A stretch of DNA of 9,142 nucleotides from Alphaproteobacteria bacterium (GCA_021774995.1 JAJFIM010000381.1:1-9142), one strand, 5' to 3'; shown: positions 1 to 6,925, numbered from the stretch's first letter. The notes: generated by a model from the sequence alone, not told the origin. Program-made: numbers and translations.

Positions 1-204
1 CGTCACCTCTCCGACTTTAATTCCGTTATAGCGCACGTCGCCGCCACGGCTGAGGCCCGTCACATTGGATTCGAAAATAATATTGTATTCGGAAAATTCG
101 CGGTCGATCTCAACTTTCGCCAGCCAGAGAACAAAAAGGAAAACCCCGACAAAGACGGACATCGTGAACGTTCCGATTAAAACAAAATGCGCGCGCGTTT
201 CCAT
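1..204 (-). CDS. mlaD: MlaD, MCE-domain lipid-binding protein (5' part only)
   Basis: This is the N-terminal 68 codons of a gene that runs off the left edge; the frame is open to base 1. The protein starts METRAHFVLIG, followed by one hydrophobic anchor (about residues 7-28) and then an MCE domain start, with the family hallmark YNGIKVGEV near residues 58-66. In the Mla system MlaD is anchored in the inner membrane, forms a hexameric ring in the periplasm and passes phospholipid to or from the MlaFE transporter. It lies 44 nt downstream of mlaF on the same strand, the normal order in alphaproteobacteria. The ATG at 204 has a strong Shine-Dalgarno at 209-216. The C-terminal part, and any auxiliary lipoprotein gene that often follows, lie outside the window. 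Confidence 0.9.
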   Translation of the reverse strand, partial: METRAHFVLIGTFTMSVFVGVFLFVLWLAKVEIDREFSEYNIIFESNVTGLSRGGDVRYNGIKVGEVT

Positions 205-208
205 TATT

Positions 209-216
209 CTCCCCTT
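209..216 (-). promoter_or_regulatory. Ribosome binding site of mlaD
   Basis: On the minus strand this reads AAGGGGAG, 4 nt before the ATG at 204. It fixes the mlaD start and shows that this gene has its own initiation signal, whereas mlaF depends on coupling to mlaE. Confidence 0.75.
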
Positions 217-248
217 AACTCAAATCATTGCCTTATCTAAGCACAGTT

Positions 249-1025
249 TCAAATTTCATGCGTGACCATACGGCCACGCGGCCCGTGAAAATATGCACGC
301 ACCCAGGGGTGCGTGCTGGCCAGCATATCCTCCATGGTCCCGATCACGATGACGCGTTTATCCGCCAGAACGGCGATCCGGTCGCATATCGCGTGTAGAC
401 TGTCCAGATCATGGGTCACCATAAACACGGTCAGGCCCAATGTCTGCTGCAAGCGTTTGATTAATTCGTCATAAGCCGCCGCCCCGATAGGGTCGAGCCC
501 GGCGGTCGGCTCGTCGAGAAACACAATCTCCGGGTCCAGCGCCAAAGCCCGCGCAAGACCCGCACGCTTGCGCATGCCGCCCGACAGTTCATAAGGGAAT
601 TTGGGCGCCGCGTCCGACCCCAAACCGACCATGGAGATCTTAATCTCGGCCAATTCCCGCATCAGCATGTCAGACAAGGGAAACTGCTCGCGCATGGGCG
701 TTTCGATATTCTGCAAAACCGATAAAGACGAAAACAGAGCGCCGTCCTGGAATTGCACGCCCCACCGCCTTTCCATGGACGCGCGTTCGTCCGCACTCAT
801 CAGGGCGGTGTCTTTGCCGAACACGCGGATGTTTCCCGCCTTTTGACTGTTCAAACCGACAATCGTGCGCAACAAAACGGATTTCCCGGTGCCCGATGCG
901 CCGACGACGCCGATCACTTCGCCGCGATACACCTCCAAATCGAGATGGTCATGCACCACATGGCTGCCGAACTGCGTGCGCAGACCTTCAACTGATATCA
1001 CCACATCGCCTTGCCGCTGGACCAT
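249..1025 (-). CDS. mlaF: MlaF, ATP-binding subunit of the Mla phospholipid ABC transporter
   Basis: This 258-residue cytoplasmic ATPase powers the MlaE permease. All ABC motifs are intact: Walker A GASGTGKS at residues 42-49, Q-loop glutamine in VQFQDGALF (Q93), signature ELSGGMRKR (146-154), Walker B IVFLDEP with catalytic E172, D-loop GLDP (176-179) and H-loop histidine in VTHDLDS (H205). The QDGALFSSLSV stretch and the SGGM(R/K)KR signature are typical of the MlaF/Ttg2A/MKL branch and not of generic importers. Length is normal for the family. The start at 1025 is only 3 nt past the mlaE stop and has no clear Shine-Dalgarno of its own, so translation is probably coupled to mlaE. Nothing is missing or broken. 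Confidence 0.95.
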   Translation of the reverse strand: MVQRQGDVVISVEGLRTQFGSHVVHDHLDLEVYRGEVIGVVGASGTGKSVLLRTIVGLNSQKAGNIRVFGKDTALMSADERASMERRWGVQFQDGALFSSLSVLQNIETPMREQFPLSDMLMRELAEIKISMVGLGSDAAPKFPYELSGGMRKRAGLARALALDPEIVFLDEPTAGLDPIGAAAYDELIKRLQQTLGLTVFMVTHDLDSLHAICDRIAVLADKRVIVIGTMEDMLASTHPWVRAYFHGPRGRMVTHEI

Positions 1026-1028
1026 CGC

Positions 1029-2171
1029 TTAAAAATCCACTTCGATATAAAACATGGCGAACAGGGCATTGAGGAAAATAACGATAAAAATCGATTGCAC
1101 CACCGACAACGTCGTCCGCTGACCCACCGATTCAGCGCTGCCTTCAACTTTCAGGCCTTCATGGCACCCGATAAGCGCAATGATGAAGGCGAAAAAAGGC
1201 GCCTTGATCATGCCCGCCCAGAAATTATTAATGGGAATAAATTCATTCATGCGGATGAGAAACATACCCGGAGAAATATCCAATTGAACCCAGGCAATCA
1301 GAATGCCGCCAAAAAGGCCCATAACGTCGCCAATAAAGGTGAGAATAGGCACCATAATAACAAACGCCAATATCCTGGGCACAACAAGAACCTCAACCGG
1401 ATCAAGGCCGAGGGTCTGCATGGCGTCAATCTCTTCATTGACTTTCATCGATCCGATCTGCGCGGTAAAGGCGCTGCCCGAACGACCCGCCACGATAATG
1501 GCGGTGAGCAAGACCCCCAATTCCCGCAATACGGCAAAAGCCACCAGTTCCACGGTAAAAATCTCCGCGCCAAAGGTGCGCAAAATACTGGCGCCCAGAT
1601 ACGCCACCACGGCGCCGATAAGAAAGGTCAGCAGACTGATGATGGGCACGGCGTCAAGGCCCGCCTGTTCCATATGATGAAACAAAGACGTCACCCGCAA
1701 CCTTCTGGGGCTCACCACTGTCTGCCCCAGATTGACCACAACCTGGCCGCACAGATTCATGATGGATTTGGCTTGTTGGTAGGAATGCTCAACCGTCTCG
1801 CCAATGCGGTCGAGCATCATCAGCAGAGAATTGCGCTCCGCCGGCTCTTCATCGCACGGGTGATCATTGGCCGCCACTTCATCCAGCAATATTTGAAAGG
1901 CGGGGGAAGCGTTCTCAAACCCGGATGAGGCGCGGGCGTTCTCCACATCGCGCAGCGTGCGGTGCAGCACAAAAGCCCCCGCCGTGTCCAGACGGGAGAC
2001 GCCTGAAAAATCGATGAGCAATTCCCGGCCCGCCAACCCTTCGAGCGCGCGCAGGTCGTCATCCACCAAGCCTAAATTGGCGATAACCCAATCCCCCCGC
2101 GCCAACAGACGAGATCCCTGGTCCGTGGGCTCCATCACAAAGGCGGCCGGATCGGAGACGCGTGCATCCAT
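1029..2171 (-). CDS. mlaE: MlaE, STAS-fused permease of the Mla phospholipid ABC transporter
   Basis: A 380-residue inner-membrane permease. Residues about 1-115 form a STAS-like domain (core LLIDFSGVSRLDTAGAF, about 49-65). This corresponds to the separate MlaB protein of E. coli and is fused here, as is usual in alphaproteobacteria. The MlaE domain follows. It has hydrophobic segments from about residue 165 to the end, the coupling region GRSGSAFTAQIGSMKVNEEIDAM (about 228-250) and the conserved GCHEGL near residue 335. The frame is open further upstream to an ATG at 2402, but that extra stretch has no STAS character. The ATG at 2171 has an AGGGGA ribosome site 7 nt before it and gives the normal family length, so I chose 2171. 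It is the first gene of the leftward operon with mlaF and mlaD. Confidence 0.92.
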   Translation of the reverse strand: MDARVSDPAAFVMEPTDQGSRLLARGDWVIANLGLVDDDLRALEGLAGRELLIDFSGVSRLDTAGAFVLHRTLRDVENARASSGFENASPAFQILLDEVAANDHPCDEEPAERNSLLMMLDRIGETVEHSYQQAKSIMNLCGQVVVNLGQTVVSPRRLRVTSLFHHMEQAGLDAVPIISLLTFLIGAVVAYLGASILRTFGAEIFTVELVAFAVLRELGVLLTAIIVAGRSGSAFTAQIGSMKVNEEIDAMQTLGLDPVEVLVVPRILAFVIMVPILTFIGDVMGLFGGILIAWVQLDISPGMFLIRMNEFIPINNFWAGMIKAPFFAFIIALIGCHEGLKVEGSAESVGQRTTLSVVQSIFIVIFLNALFAMFYIEVDF

Positions 2172-2178
2172 TAAAATT

Positions 2179-2184
2179 TCCCCT
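2179..2184 (-). promoter_or_regulatory. Ribosome binding site deciding the mlaE start
   Basis: AGGGGA on the minus strand, 7 nt before the ATG at 2171. It supports the short mlaE start over the upstream in-frame ATG at 2402, which would overlap the start of the divergent cyclase gene. Confidence 0.65.
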
Positions 2185-2230
2185 GGCGCAAAAGCGACAT
2201 CACTGGTTAACTTAAAGCCAAGCTGGCCAT

Positions 2231-2255
2231 GGGGCAAAACCGCTGCTCTTGCCCC
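2231..2255. repeat. Inverted repeat GGGGCAA-N11-TTGCCCC
   Basis: Perfect 7-bp arms (2231-2237 and 2249-2255) around an 11-nt centre. It could be an operator for a dimeric regulator or a hairpin in the mlaE leader. There is no T-run on either side, so it is not an intrinsic terminator. An arm of this length can occur by chance in GC-rich DNA. Confidence 0.35.
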
Positions 2256-2286
2256 TCGAAGCGGCGCTGGATTTGCATCCCCAGCC

Positions 2287-2314
2287 AACATAACCTTGGG
2301 TAACAGCCGCGCAA
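2287..2314 (-). promoter_or_regulatory. Candidate promoter of the mla operon
   Basis: Read on the minus strand: -35-like TTGCGC (2309-2314), 16-nt spacer, -10-like TATGTT (2287-2292). It would give an mlaE leader of about 110 nt containing the inverted repeat at 2231-2255. The match is weak and rests on consensus resemblance alone. Confidence 0.22.
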
Positions 2315-2388
2315 CTGAACATAAATGGGGCGTTTTCCAGCGTAAAAGCCTCCGTGACGGCATCGTAGATTGGGGAAAATCAAGAAAA

Positions 2389-4638
2389 GTGGCTAAAACC
2401 AACCAGCGGCGCGATCACCGGCGGATTCAGCGTTTCTATCCCTTGCCCGCGGCTTTACTGGCTTTAACGGCTCTTTTTATCGTCTCTAACCCCGCGAGGT
2501 GGGCCGAAAGACCGCGCGCCGCGTTTTTTGATTTTTACCAGATCTTACATCCCCGCCCGGCGGCCCTTGCGTCGCAAAATGGGACAGCCCCCGTTGTGGT
2601 CATCGATATTGATTCGGACAGCCGCTTGCGATTCGGCGCGTGGCCATGGCCCCGCACCCGTCTGGCGGAGCTCACCCAACGCGTAAGAAGCGCCGGCGCC
2701 CGCGTGATCGCGTTCGATATGGTGTTCGCAGGCCGGGATCAGACCTCGCCTGAGCAAATGATGGAAACATGGTGGAACCGGCCCGGCATGGCGGACCTCA
2801 TCGCCCCTTTAAGCCGTCTGCCGGATCACGACGCGGTTTTTGCCGAAAGCTTGCAGGGCGGCGACGCCATTACGGGATTTGCGCCCTCTAACGCCGCCGG
2901 CGCGCTTCCCCCACCACTCAAAGCGCCTTTTGAGGGGAGCGAAGCGGCGCGCGCCCTCACGCCGCCTGCCTTCAGCGGGGCGATTGGCGCCATACCGTCT
3001 TTAAGCCAATCCAGCGCCGGTACGGGCGCCGTGACCCTGACCCCGGCATCCAGCGGCGCGGTGCGCAACATCCCCCTGACGGTGAGGATCGGGGATACGC
3101 TTTATCCCTCTCTTGTTCTGGAGACGCTGCGCCTTTGGCGGGGCGCGCGCGGATATGAAATAAAAACCAATCGCATGCGAGGGACCGCGCCATTCGCCTC
3201 CATCAAAACCGGCGCCATAGACATTCCGATTACCCGCGCGGGAGAGATGCGGCTTTACGATTCCCGCACGGACACTACGCCGGTCCTGCCGGCATGGCGG
3301 GTTTTGAGCGAGGGGTTTGACGGATCGCGCTTGCAGGGCGCTCTGGTCTTGATCGGCGCCAGCGCCGATGACGGCGCGCAGACCTATAACACCCCTTTGG
3401 ACGCGGCGGCGCCCGGCGTAGTGATCAAGGCGCGCGCGCTCCGCCAGATCATGAGCGGGCAGTTTCTCACGCGGCCCGACTGGGCGCTCTGGGCGGAGCT
3501 GGGCGCCATGGCGCTCGCCGGTCTCCTGATTATTATCGCGACGTATAAAATAGGATTGATCTGGGCGGGCTTGCTTACCCTGTTCAGCGTCGGCGGCGCT
3601 GCGGCCGGCTCTTTTATGCTGTTCAAAAACAATTCCTGGCTGGTGGACCCTCTCTGGCCCAGCATTGGCGTTCTTTTATCCTATACCCTCGCGGCGTTGA
3701 TTGCCGTCATCCGCATGGAATCGGAAAAAAGTTATGTGCGCAAAGCTTTTGGCAATTATCTTTTTCCAGGCGCCGTTACAGAGCTCGCCAAATCTACTTC
3801 GCAGTTAAATTTTAGCGGGGAGAGCCGCACCGCCACCATCATGTTTTGCGATATCCGCGGACTGACGCCCGTCGAAGAAGCCTTTCGGGACGCCCCGCGC
3901 GAATTGGTGGCGCTTATCAGCGAGTTCCTCACGTCAATGTCGCGGCACATCGATGACGCCCACGGCGCGGTCAACCGCTATATCGGCGACCAGATTATGG
4001 CGGTGTGGAACGCGCCCCTGGACGATGACGCGCATGAACGCCACGCCTGCGAATGCGCCCTGCGCATGCTGGAGAGCCTTGATAAATTAAACGAGCGCCT
4101 GGAGGCGCTTTCCATACGCCATGACGTGACCTACACGCCGATACATCTTGGCATCGGCATCAACAGCGGCGACTGCACGGCCGGAATCATGGGGTCTGAT
4201 TTGCGCGATGATTATTCCGTCCTCGGACGGCCCGTACGCACCGCCAGCCGCCTGCACCGCTATTCAGAGCATTATGGACCCGCCATCATTATCGGCGAAT
4301 CCACCTACAGCGCTGTTCACCATTCCTTCGCCCTTCTGGAGATCGATGTTGTCGAGATGGAAGGCCGCGAAGACCCGATGCGCGTTTTTGCCCTGCTGGG
4401 CAATCCGGTGATGAAGGCCAATCCGCGCTTCCGCGCTCTGGAAGAAGCGCATGAGAAAATTTTCAAGGCGTACCGGAATAGAGACTGGGACGGAGCGCTG
4501 GCGCAGGCGCAAGCCACGCGCAGTTTGAGCGGCGCCATGCCGACGCTCTATGAGCTTTATGAAAACCGCATTCTCCACTTCCAGCATAACCCGCCGGGAG
4601 AAAAATGGATCGGCGCCTTCACCGCGCCCTTGCGCTAA
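2389..4638 (+). CDS. CHASE2-domain class III nucleotide cyclase, membrane-bound, atypical active site
   Basis: About 749 residues. A basic N-terminus and first membrane helix (about 17-35) lead into a periplasmic CHASE2 sensor domain (about 40-350; VVVIDIDSDS and the FGAWPWPRTRL and GARVIAFDMVFAGRD motifs). Three membrane helices follow (about 365-383, 388-407, 418-438), then a linker and a class III cyclase domain from about 477. Seen directly: metal aspartates D488 (in FCDIRGLT) and D534 (in NRYIGDQIM) and arginine R621 (in TASR) are present. The usual substrate lysine is R530, and the usual GDxVN motif reads GRPVR (R614, R617), so the catalytic asparagine is replaced. From the family, the product would be cAMP in response to an envelope signal; activity here is uncertain. 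There is no ATG in frame upstream of the sensor. I take GTG 2389, which has GGGGA at 2372-2376, 12 nt away. The gene is divergent from mlaE and 28 nt before the epimerase gene. Confidence 0.88.
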   Translation: MAKTNQRRDHRRIQRFYPLPAALLALTALFIVSNPARWAERPRAAFFDFYQILHPRPAALASQNGTAPVVVIDIDSDSRLRFGAWPWPRTRLAELTQRVRSAGARVIAFDMVFAGRDQTSPEQMMETWWNRPGMADLIAPLSRLPDHDAVFAESLQGGDAITGFAPSNAAGALPPPLKAPFEGSEAARALTPPAFSGAIGAIPSLSQSSAGTGAVTLTPASSGAVRNIPLTVRIGDTLYPSLVLETLRLWRGARGYEIKTNRMRGTAPFASIKTGAIDIPITRAGEMRLYDSRTDTTPVLPAWRVLSEGFDGSRLQGALVLIGASADDGAQTYNTPLDAAAPGVVIKARALRQIMSGQFLTRPDWALWAELGAMALAGLLIIIATYKIGLIWAGLLTLFSVGGAAAGSFMLFKNNSWLVDPLWPSIGVLLSYTLAALIAVIRMESEKSYVRKAFGNYLFPGAVTELAKSTSQLNFSGESRTATIMFCDIRGLTPVEEAFRDAPRELVALISEFLTSMSRHIDDAHGAVNRYIGDQIMAVWNAPLDDDAHERHACECALRMLESLDKLNERLEALSIRHDVTYTPIHLGIGINSGDCTAGIMGSDLRDDYSVLGRPVRTASRLHRYSEHYGPAIIIGESTYSAVHHSFALLEIDVVEMEGREDPMRVFALLGNPVMKANPRFRALEEAHEKIFKAYRNRDWDGALAQAQATRSLSGAMPTLYELYENRILHFQHNPPGEKWIGAFTAPLR

Positions 4639-4666
4639 CAAAAAGTCACCGCAGGTCACCTTATTC

Positions 4667-5650
4667 ATGCTGAACCTCTCCGTTACAAAAGAAACCTGGC
4701 CGATTAGAGGCGCGTTCACCATATCGCGCGGCGCCAAGACGCAGGCCGATATTGTGGTCGCGGAGATCAGTGATGGCCGGCAAAAGGGGCGCGGTGAATG
4801 CGTGCCTTATCCGCGCTATGGCGAGACGGTCAGCGGCGTGATGGCGCAGATCAATTCTTGTGCTGATGATCTGAAAGACGGGATGACGCGGGACGATCTG
4901 CAACAGCGTTTAGCCCCGGGCGCGGCGCGCAACGCGCTAGATTGCGCGCTATGGGACTGGCAAGCCAAACAAACGGGCGTACCGGTGTGGAAATTGGCCG
5001 GGCTGGCGCGCCCCCTGCCCCTCACCACCGCCTACACGCTCAGCCTGGACGCGCCTCAAGCCATGGCCAGCGCGGCCCATACCGCAAAGGCGCGGCCCCT
5101 GTTGAAACTCAAACTCGCTGGAGACGCGCTTGATCTTGAGCGCATCAAAGCCGTGGCGCGCGCCGCCCCCGACGCGCGCCTGATCGTGGACGCCAATGAA
5201 GCCTGGACGTTTGAGACCCTGCAAGCCATGGCGCCCCTCTTATCGAACCTCCACGTTGATCTCATCGAACAACCGCTCCCCGCCGGTGAGGATAAAGCGC
5301 TCACGGCGTTCTCCTCTGCTATTCCTCTCTGTGCGGATGAATCGGTCCACGATGCGGCCTCATTAGGGCATCTCAGTGGGCGTTATGACGCGATCAATAT
5401 CAAGCTCGACAAGACAGGCGGCCTCACCGAAGCGATCCGCCTTGCCGCCGCCGCGAGGGCCGGGGGCTTGCGCCTCATGGTCGGCTGCATGGTTGGCACG
5501 TCTTTGGCCATGGCGCCCGCCGCGCTGATCGGGGGCCAAGCGGATTTTGTCGATCTTGACGGGCCGCTCCTGCTGGCGCGCGACCGAAGTCCCGCCTTGC
5601 GCTATGAGGGCAGCACGCTGCATCCCCCCGAAAAGGCGCTCTGGGGATAA
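4667..5650 (+). CDS. dgcA: Dipeptide epimerase / N-acetyl-D-Glu racemase family protein (enolase superfamily)
   Basis: A 327-residue cytoplasmic enzyme of the muconate-lactonizing subgroup of the enolase superfamily. The catalytic set is complete: KxK at K147/K149, metal ligands D175 (LIVDANEAW), E201 (LIEQPLP) and D224 (CADES), base K246 in NIKLDKTGG, then GCMVGTSLAMAPA and the C-terminal DLD at 296-298. In characterised L-Ala-D/L-Glu epimerases that DxD binds the dipeptide amino group. Likely roles are epimerising L-Ala-D-Glu from recycled peptidoglycan (YcjG/YkfB type), or racemising N-acetyl-D-Glu (DgcA). Alphaproteobacterial members close to this sequence are, as I recall, often labelled DgcA, but no dgcN partner is visible, so the symbol is tentative. 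The ATG at 4667 is 28 nt after the cyclase stop, with a weak AGGT about 10 nt upstream. No defect seen. Confidence 0.88.
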   Translation: MLNLSVTKETWPIRGAFTISRGAKTQADIVVAEISDGRQKGRGECVPYPRYGETVSGVMAQINSCADDLKDGMTRDDLQQRLAPGAARNALDCALWDWQAKQTGVPVWKLAGLARPLPLTTAYTLSLDAPQAMASAAHTAKARPLLKLKLAGDALDLERIKAVARAAPDARLIVDANEAWTFETLQAMAPLLSNLHVDLIEQPLPAGEDKALTAFSSAIPLCADESVHDAASLGHLSGRYDAINIKLDKTGGLTEAIRLAAAARAGGLRLMVGCMVGTSLAMAPAALIGGQADFVDLDGPLLLARDRSPALRYEGSTLHPPEKALWG

Positions 5651-5719
5651 CGCTGCAACCACAACCTGCCGGTCATCCCTTGTCATGCCTTAAAAAAGAA
5701 CGCTACCATGTGTGATCAC

Positions 5720-5725
5720 AAGGAG
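5720..5725 (+). promoter_or_regulatory. Ribosome binding site of the DUF423 gene
   Basis: AAGGAG, 8 nt before the ATG at 5734. The 83-nt gap after the epimerase gene holds this site and a 10-bp palindrome (5711-5720) that touches it. I see no clear terminator or promoter in the gap. Confidence 0.75.
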
Positions 5726-5733
5726 AAGCCCTG

Positions 5734-6108
5734 ATGACAAAATGGTGGATAAGTCTGGCCGGACTGAACGGCATACTCGGCGTTGCTTTAGGCGCTTATG
5801 GATTTCATAACCTCACGGGTAAAGTTACTGAAACGCAGCAAATCGCCTTTCAGCTCGGCGCGCAAATGCAGCTTACCCATGCGGTGGCGCTGATCTGCGT
5901 GGCCTGGCTGTCGAGCAGAACCACGCCGCTTGCAAATCTGGCGGGATGGGCTTTCATTCTCGGCATTATTTTATTTTCCGGCTCTCTCTACATCCTGCCG
6001 TTCATGTCATCATCCCTCATAACCATGGCGACGCCGCTGGGCGGATTGACGTTCATGATCGGCTGGGCCCTGATGATGCTGGGCGGTCTGCGGGACAGCG
6101 CTTCATGA
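5734..6108 (+). CDS. DUF423 (YgdD/TMEM256-like) small membrane protein
   Basis: A 124-residue inner-membrane protein with four predicted helices (about 5-22, 44-62, 68-88, 96-117). Family marks are GVALGAYGFHNL near the N-terminus, the QLGAQMQLTHAVAL segment, ILFSGSLYILP, and the closing TPLGGLTFMIGWALMMLGGL. Length is normal for DUF423. The molecular function of the family is not established, so I assign none. The start is fixed by AAGGAG 8 nt upstream. Its stop codon overlaps the start of the next gene in ATGA, so the two are translated together. Confidence 0.9.
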   Translation: MTKWWISLAGLNGILGVALGAYGFHNLTGKVTETQQIAFQLGAQMQLTHAVALICVAWLSSRTTPLANLAGWAFILGIILFSGSLYILPFMSSSLITMATPLGGLTFMIGWALMMLGGLRDSAS

Positions 6109-6509
6109 GCGAAAAGCAAGCGCTCCTTTTCAACAATGACGCCTTCTATCAGGCCTTCGCGGCCCACGACCTGGAGGCCATCGATAACATCTGGGACACA
6201 GACGCCCCGGTCGCCTGTCTTCATCCCGGCTGGGCGCCCCTGACAACGCGCGGCGACATTATCAACTCCTTCGCCGCCATTTTTGATGGACCCGCCCCCC
6301 CGGACATCACATGCCTGGGCGCGCAGGCCCTGCTCTATGGTGCGGTCGGCGTGGTGATTTGTTATGAAGTGATTGAAGGGAATTTCCTCGCCGCAACCAA
6401 TGTGTTTGTTCAGCGCGGTTCAAAATGGATGTTGGTTCATCATCAGGCGGGTCCCACTGAAGAGCCGCCTGAGGACATAACCAAAACGCCCGAAAATCCC
6501 ATCAATTAG
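6105..6509 (+). CDS. NTF2/SnoaL-like family protein
   Basis: A 134-residue soluble protein with one NTF2-like fold: helical N-terminus (NDAFYQAFAAHDLEAIDNIW, about 10-29), then VACLHPGWAPLTTRGDII, and C-terminal strands ending ATNVFVQRGSKWMLVHHQAGP (about 99-119). This is the pattern of the SnoaL_3/DUF4440 branch, small ketosteroid-isomerase-like proteins that may bind or turn over a small ligand. The HPGW and VHHQAGP motifs are characteristic of a widespread proteobacterial subfamily without a known substrate. The start ATG overlaps the DUF423 stop by 4 nt and depends on that gene for translation. The acidic, proline-rich tail (about 120-134) is probably disordered. The specific role is unknown. 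Confidence 0.85.
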   Translation: MSEKQALLFNNDAFYQAFAAHDLEAIDNIWDTDAPVACLHPGWAPLTTRGDIINSFAAIFDGPAPPDITCLGAQALLYGAVGVVICYEVIEGNFLAATNVFVQRGSKWMLVHHQAGPTEEPPEDITKTPENPIN

Positions 6510-6538
6510 TCCGCTCTTCAACAAAACTGGCAGATTTC

Positions 6539-6910
6539 ATGGATTTTTTACGGGACGTCATGATGCAACCGGTCTGGTTGCAGATATGGATTGGCTGGCT
6601 TGGCCTGATCAATATGTCGGCCGTGTTTTTTCTGAAACGCAGCGAGGCGCGCTGGGTCCTGGCCGCCATCATCGCCGCCGCTTTGATTCTCAACGGCCTT
6701 TACATGGCCTATGGCTATCAGCGCATTTTGGGCCTCGGCCATGTGATCGCGTGGACGCCCTTGCTGATTTATCTCTATCGCCGCCGCCGGCAATGGGGGC
6801 TGGAAACGCGCGCCGGCAAATGGATCGCGCTGGTATTTACAACCGATCTCATCTCTCTTGCGATTGATTATGCAGATGTGATCCGGTTCGCCCTGGGGGA
6901 AAGGCTGTAG
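6539..6910 (+). CDS. Conserved small membrane protein of unknown function
   Basis: 123 residues with four likely membrane segments: about 12-31 (VWLQIWIGWLGLINMSAVFF), 38-58, 62-80 (HVIAWTPLLIYLY) and 94-112 (WIALVFTTDLISLAIDY). Basic loops RRRRQ and KRSEAR suggest those loops face the cytoplasm. Features such as NGLYMAYGYQRILGLGHVIAWTPLL and LISLAIDYADVIRF resemble a small uncharacterised membrane protein family that I recall from other proteobacteria, but I cannot attach a function. It lies 29 nt after the NTF2-like gene, probably in the same transcript, though there is no good Shine-Dalgarno before ATG 6539. It is the last gene of the rightward run before a 149-nt gap. Confidence 0.75.
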   Translation: MDFLRDVMMQPVWLQIWIGWLGLINMSAVFFLKRSEARWVLAAIIAAALILNGLYMAYGYQRILGLGHVIAWTPLLIYLYRRRRQWGLETRAGKWIALVFTTDLISLAIDYADVIRFALGERL

Positions 6911-6925
6911 GGCGCGGGCGCGCCC
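6911..6925 (+). other. GC-rich hairpin directly after the small membrane protein gene
   Basis: GGCGCGGGCGCGCC begins at the base after the TAG stop and can fold into a short, very GC-rich stem; 6916-6925 is also a perfect palindrome. It is followed only by ATTTG, so as an intrinsic terminator it is weak. It may still slow or end transcription of the 2389-6910 run. Confidence 0.3.

Larger units (their letters stand above)
2172..2388. promoter_or_regulatory. Divergent intergenic region between mlaE and the cyclase gene
   Basis: The 217 nt must hold the promoters of both the leftward mla operon and the rightward cyclase gene, since no other gap lies upstream of either. I see no strong consensus promoter. 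Weak candidates are TTGCGC-16-TATGTT on the minus strand (2287-2314) and TTGGGT-18-CATAAA on the plus strand (2296-2325). These overlap, so the two directions could compete. The region also holds a 7-bp inverted repeat (2231-2255) and an imperfect hairpin around 2266-2285. Both strands happen to be open here in one frame, but neither translation looks like a protein family. Confidence 0.5.

Noticed and set aside
1011..1928. A 305-codon open frame on the plus strand opposite mlaE
   Set aside because: It is antisense to a clearly real gene, its translation is rich in His, Asn, Gln and Lys with no domain pattern, and it has no ribosome site. It is a shadow of mlaE codon use.
1957..2388. Upstream extension of the cyclase frame by 144 codons to an ATG at 1957
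   Set aside because: It would run antisense through the 5' part of mlaE, and the extra residues have no CHASE2 or signal-peptide character. The basic stretch and membrane helix expected at the N-terminus begin just after GTG 2389.
4550..4666. Earlier in-frame start for the epimerase at 4550
   Set aside because: The 39 extra residues would overlap the cyclase gene and are not part of the enolase N-terminal domain, which begins with MLNLSVTKETWPIRG at 4667.
4264..4737. A 157-codon open frame on the minus strand across the end of the cyclase gene
   Set aside because: It is antisense to the conserved end of the cyclase domain and the start of the epimerase, and its translation shows no recognisable family. 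It is a shadow frame.
5711..5720. TGTGATCACA palindrome as a CRP-type site before the DUF423 gene
   Set aside because: CRP-family sites need the half-sites TGTGA and TCACA spaced by about 6 nt; here they abut. It also touches the ribosome site. A chance 10-bp palindrome is the simpler reading.
5946..6104. Earlier start for the NTF2-like protein inside the DUF423 gene
   Set aside because: The extra 53 residues are a His-rich out-of-frame reading of a membrane protein; the ATGA overlap at 6105 is the normal coupled start.
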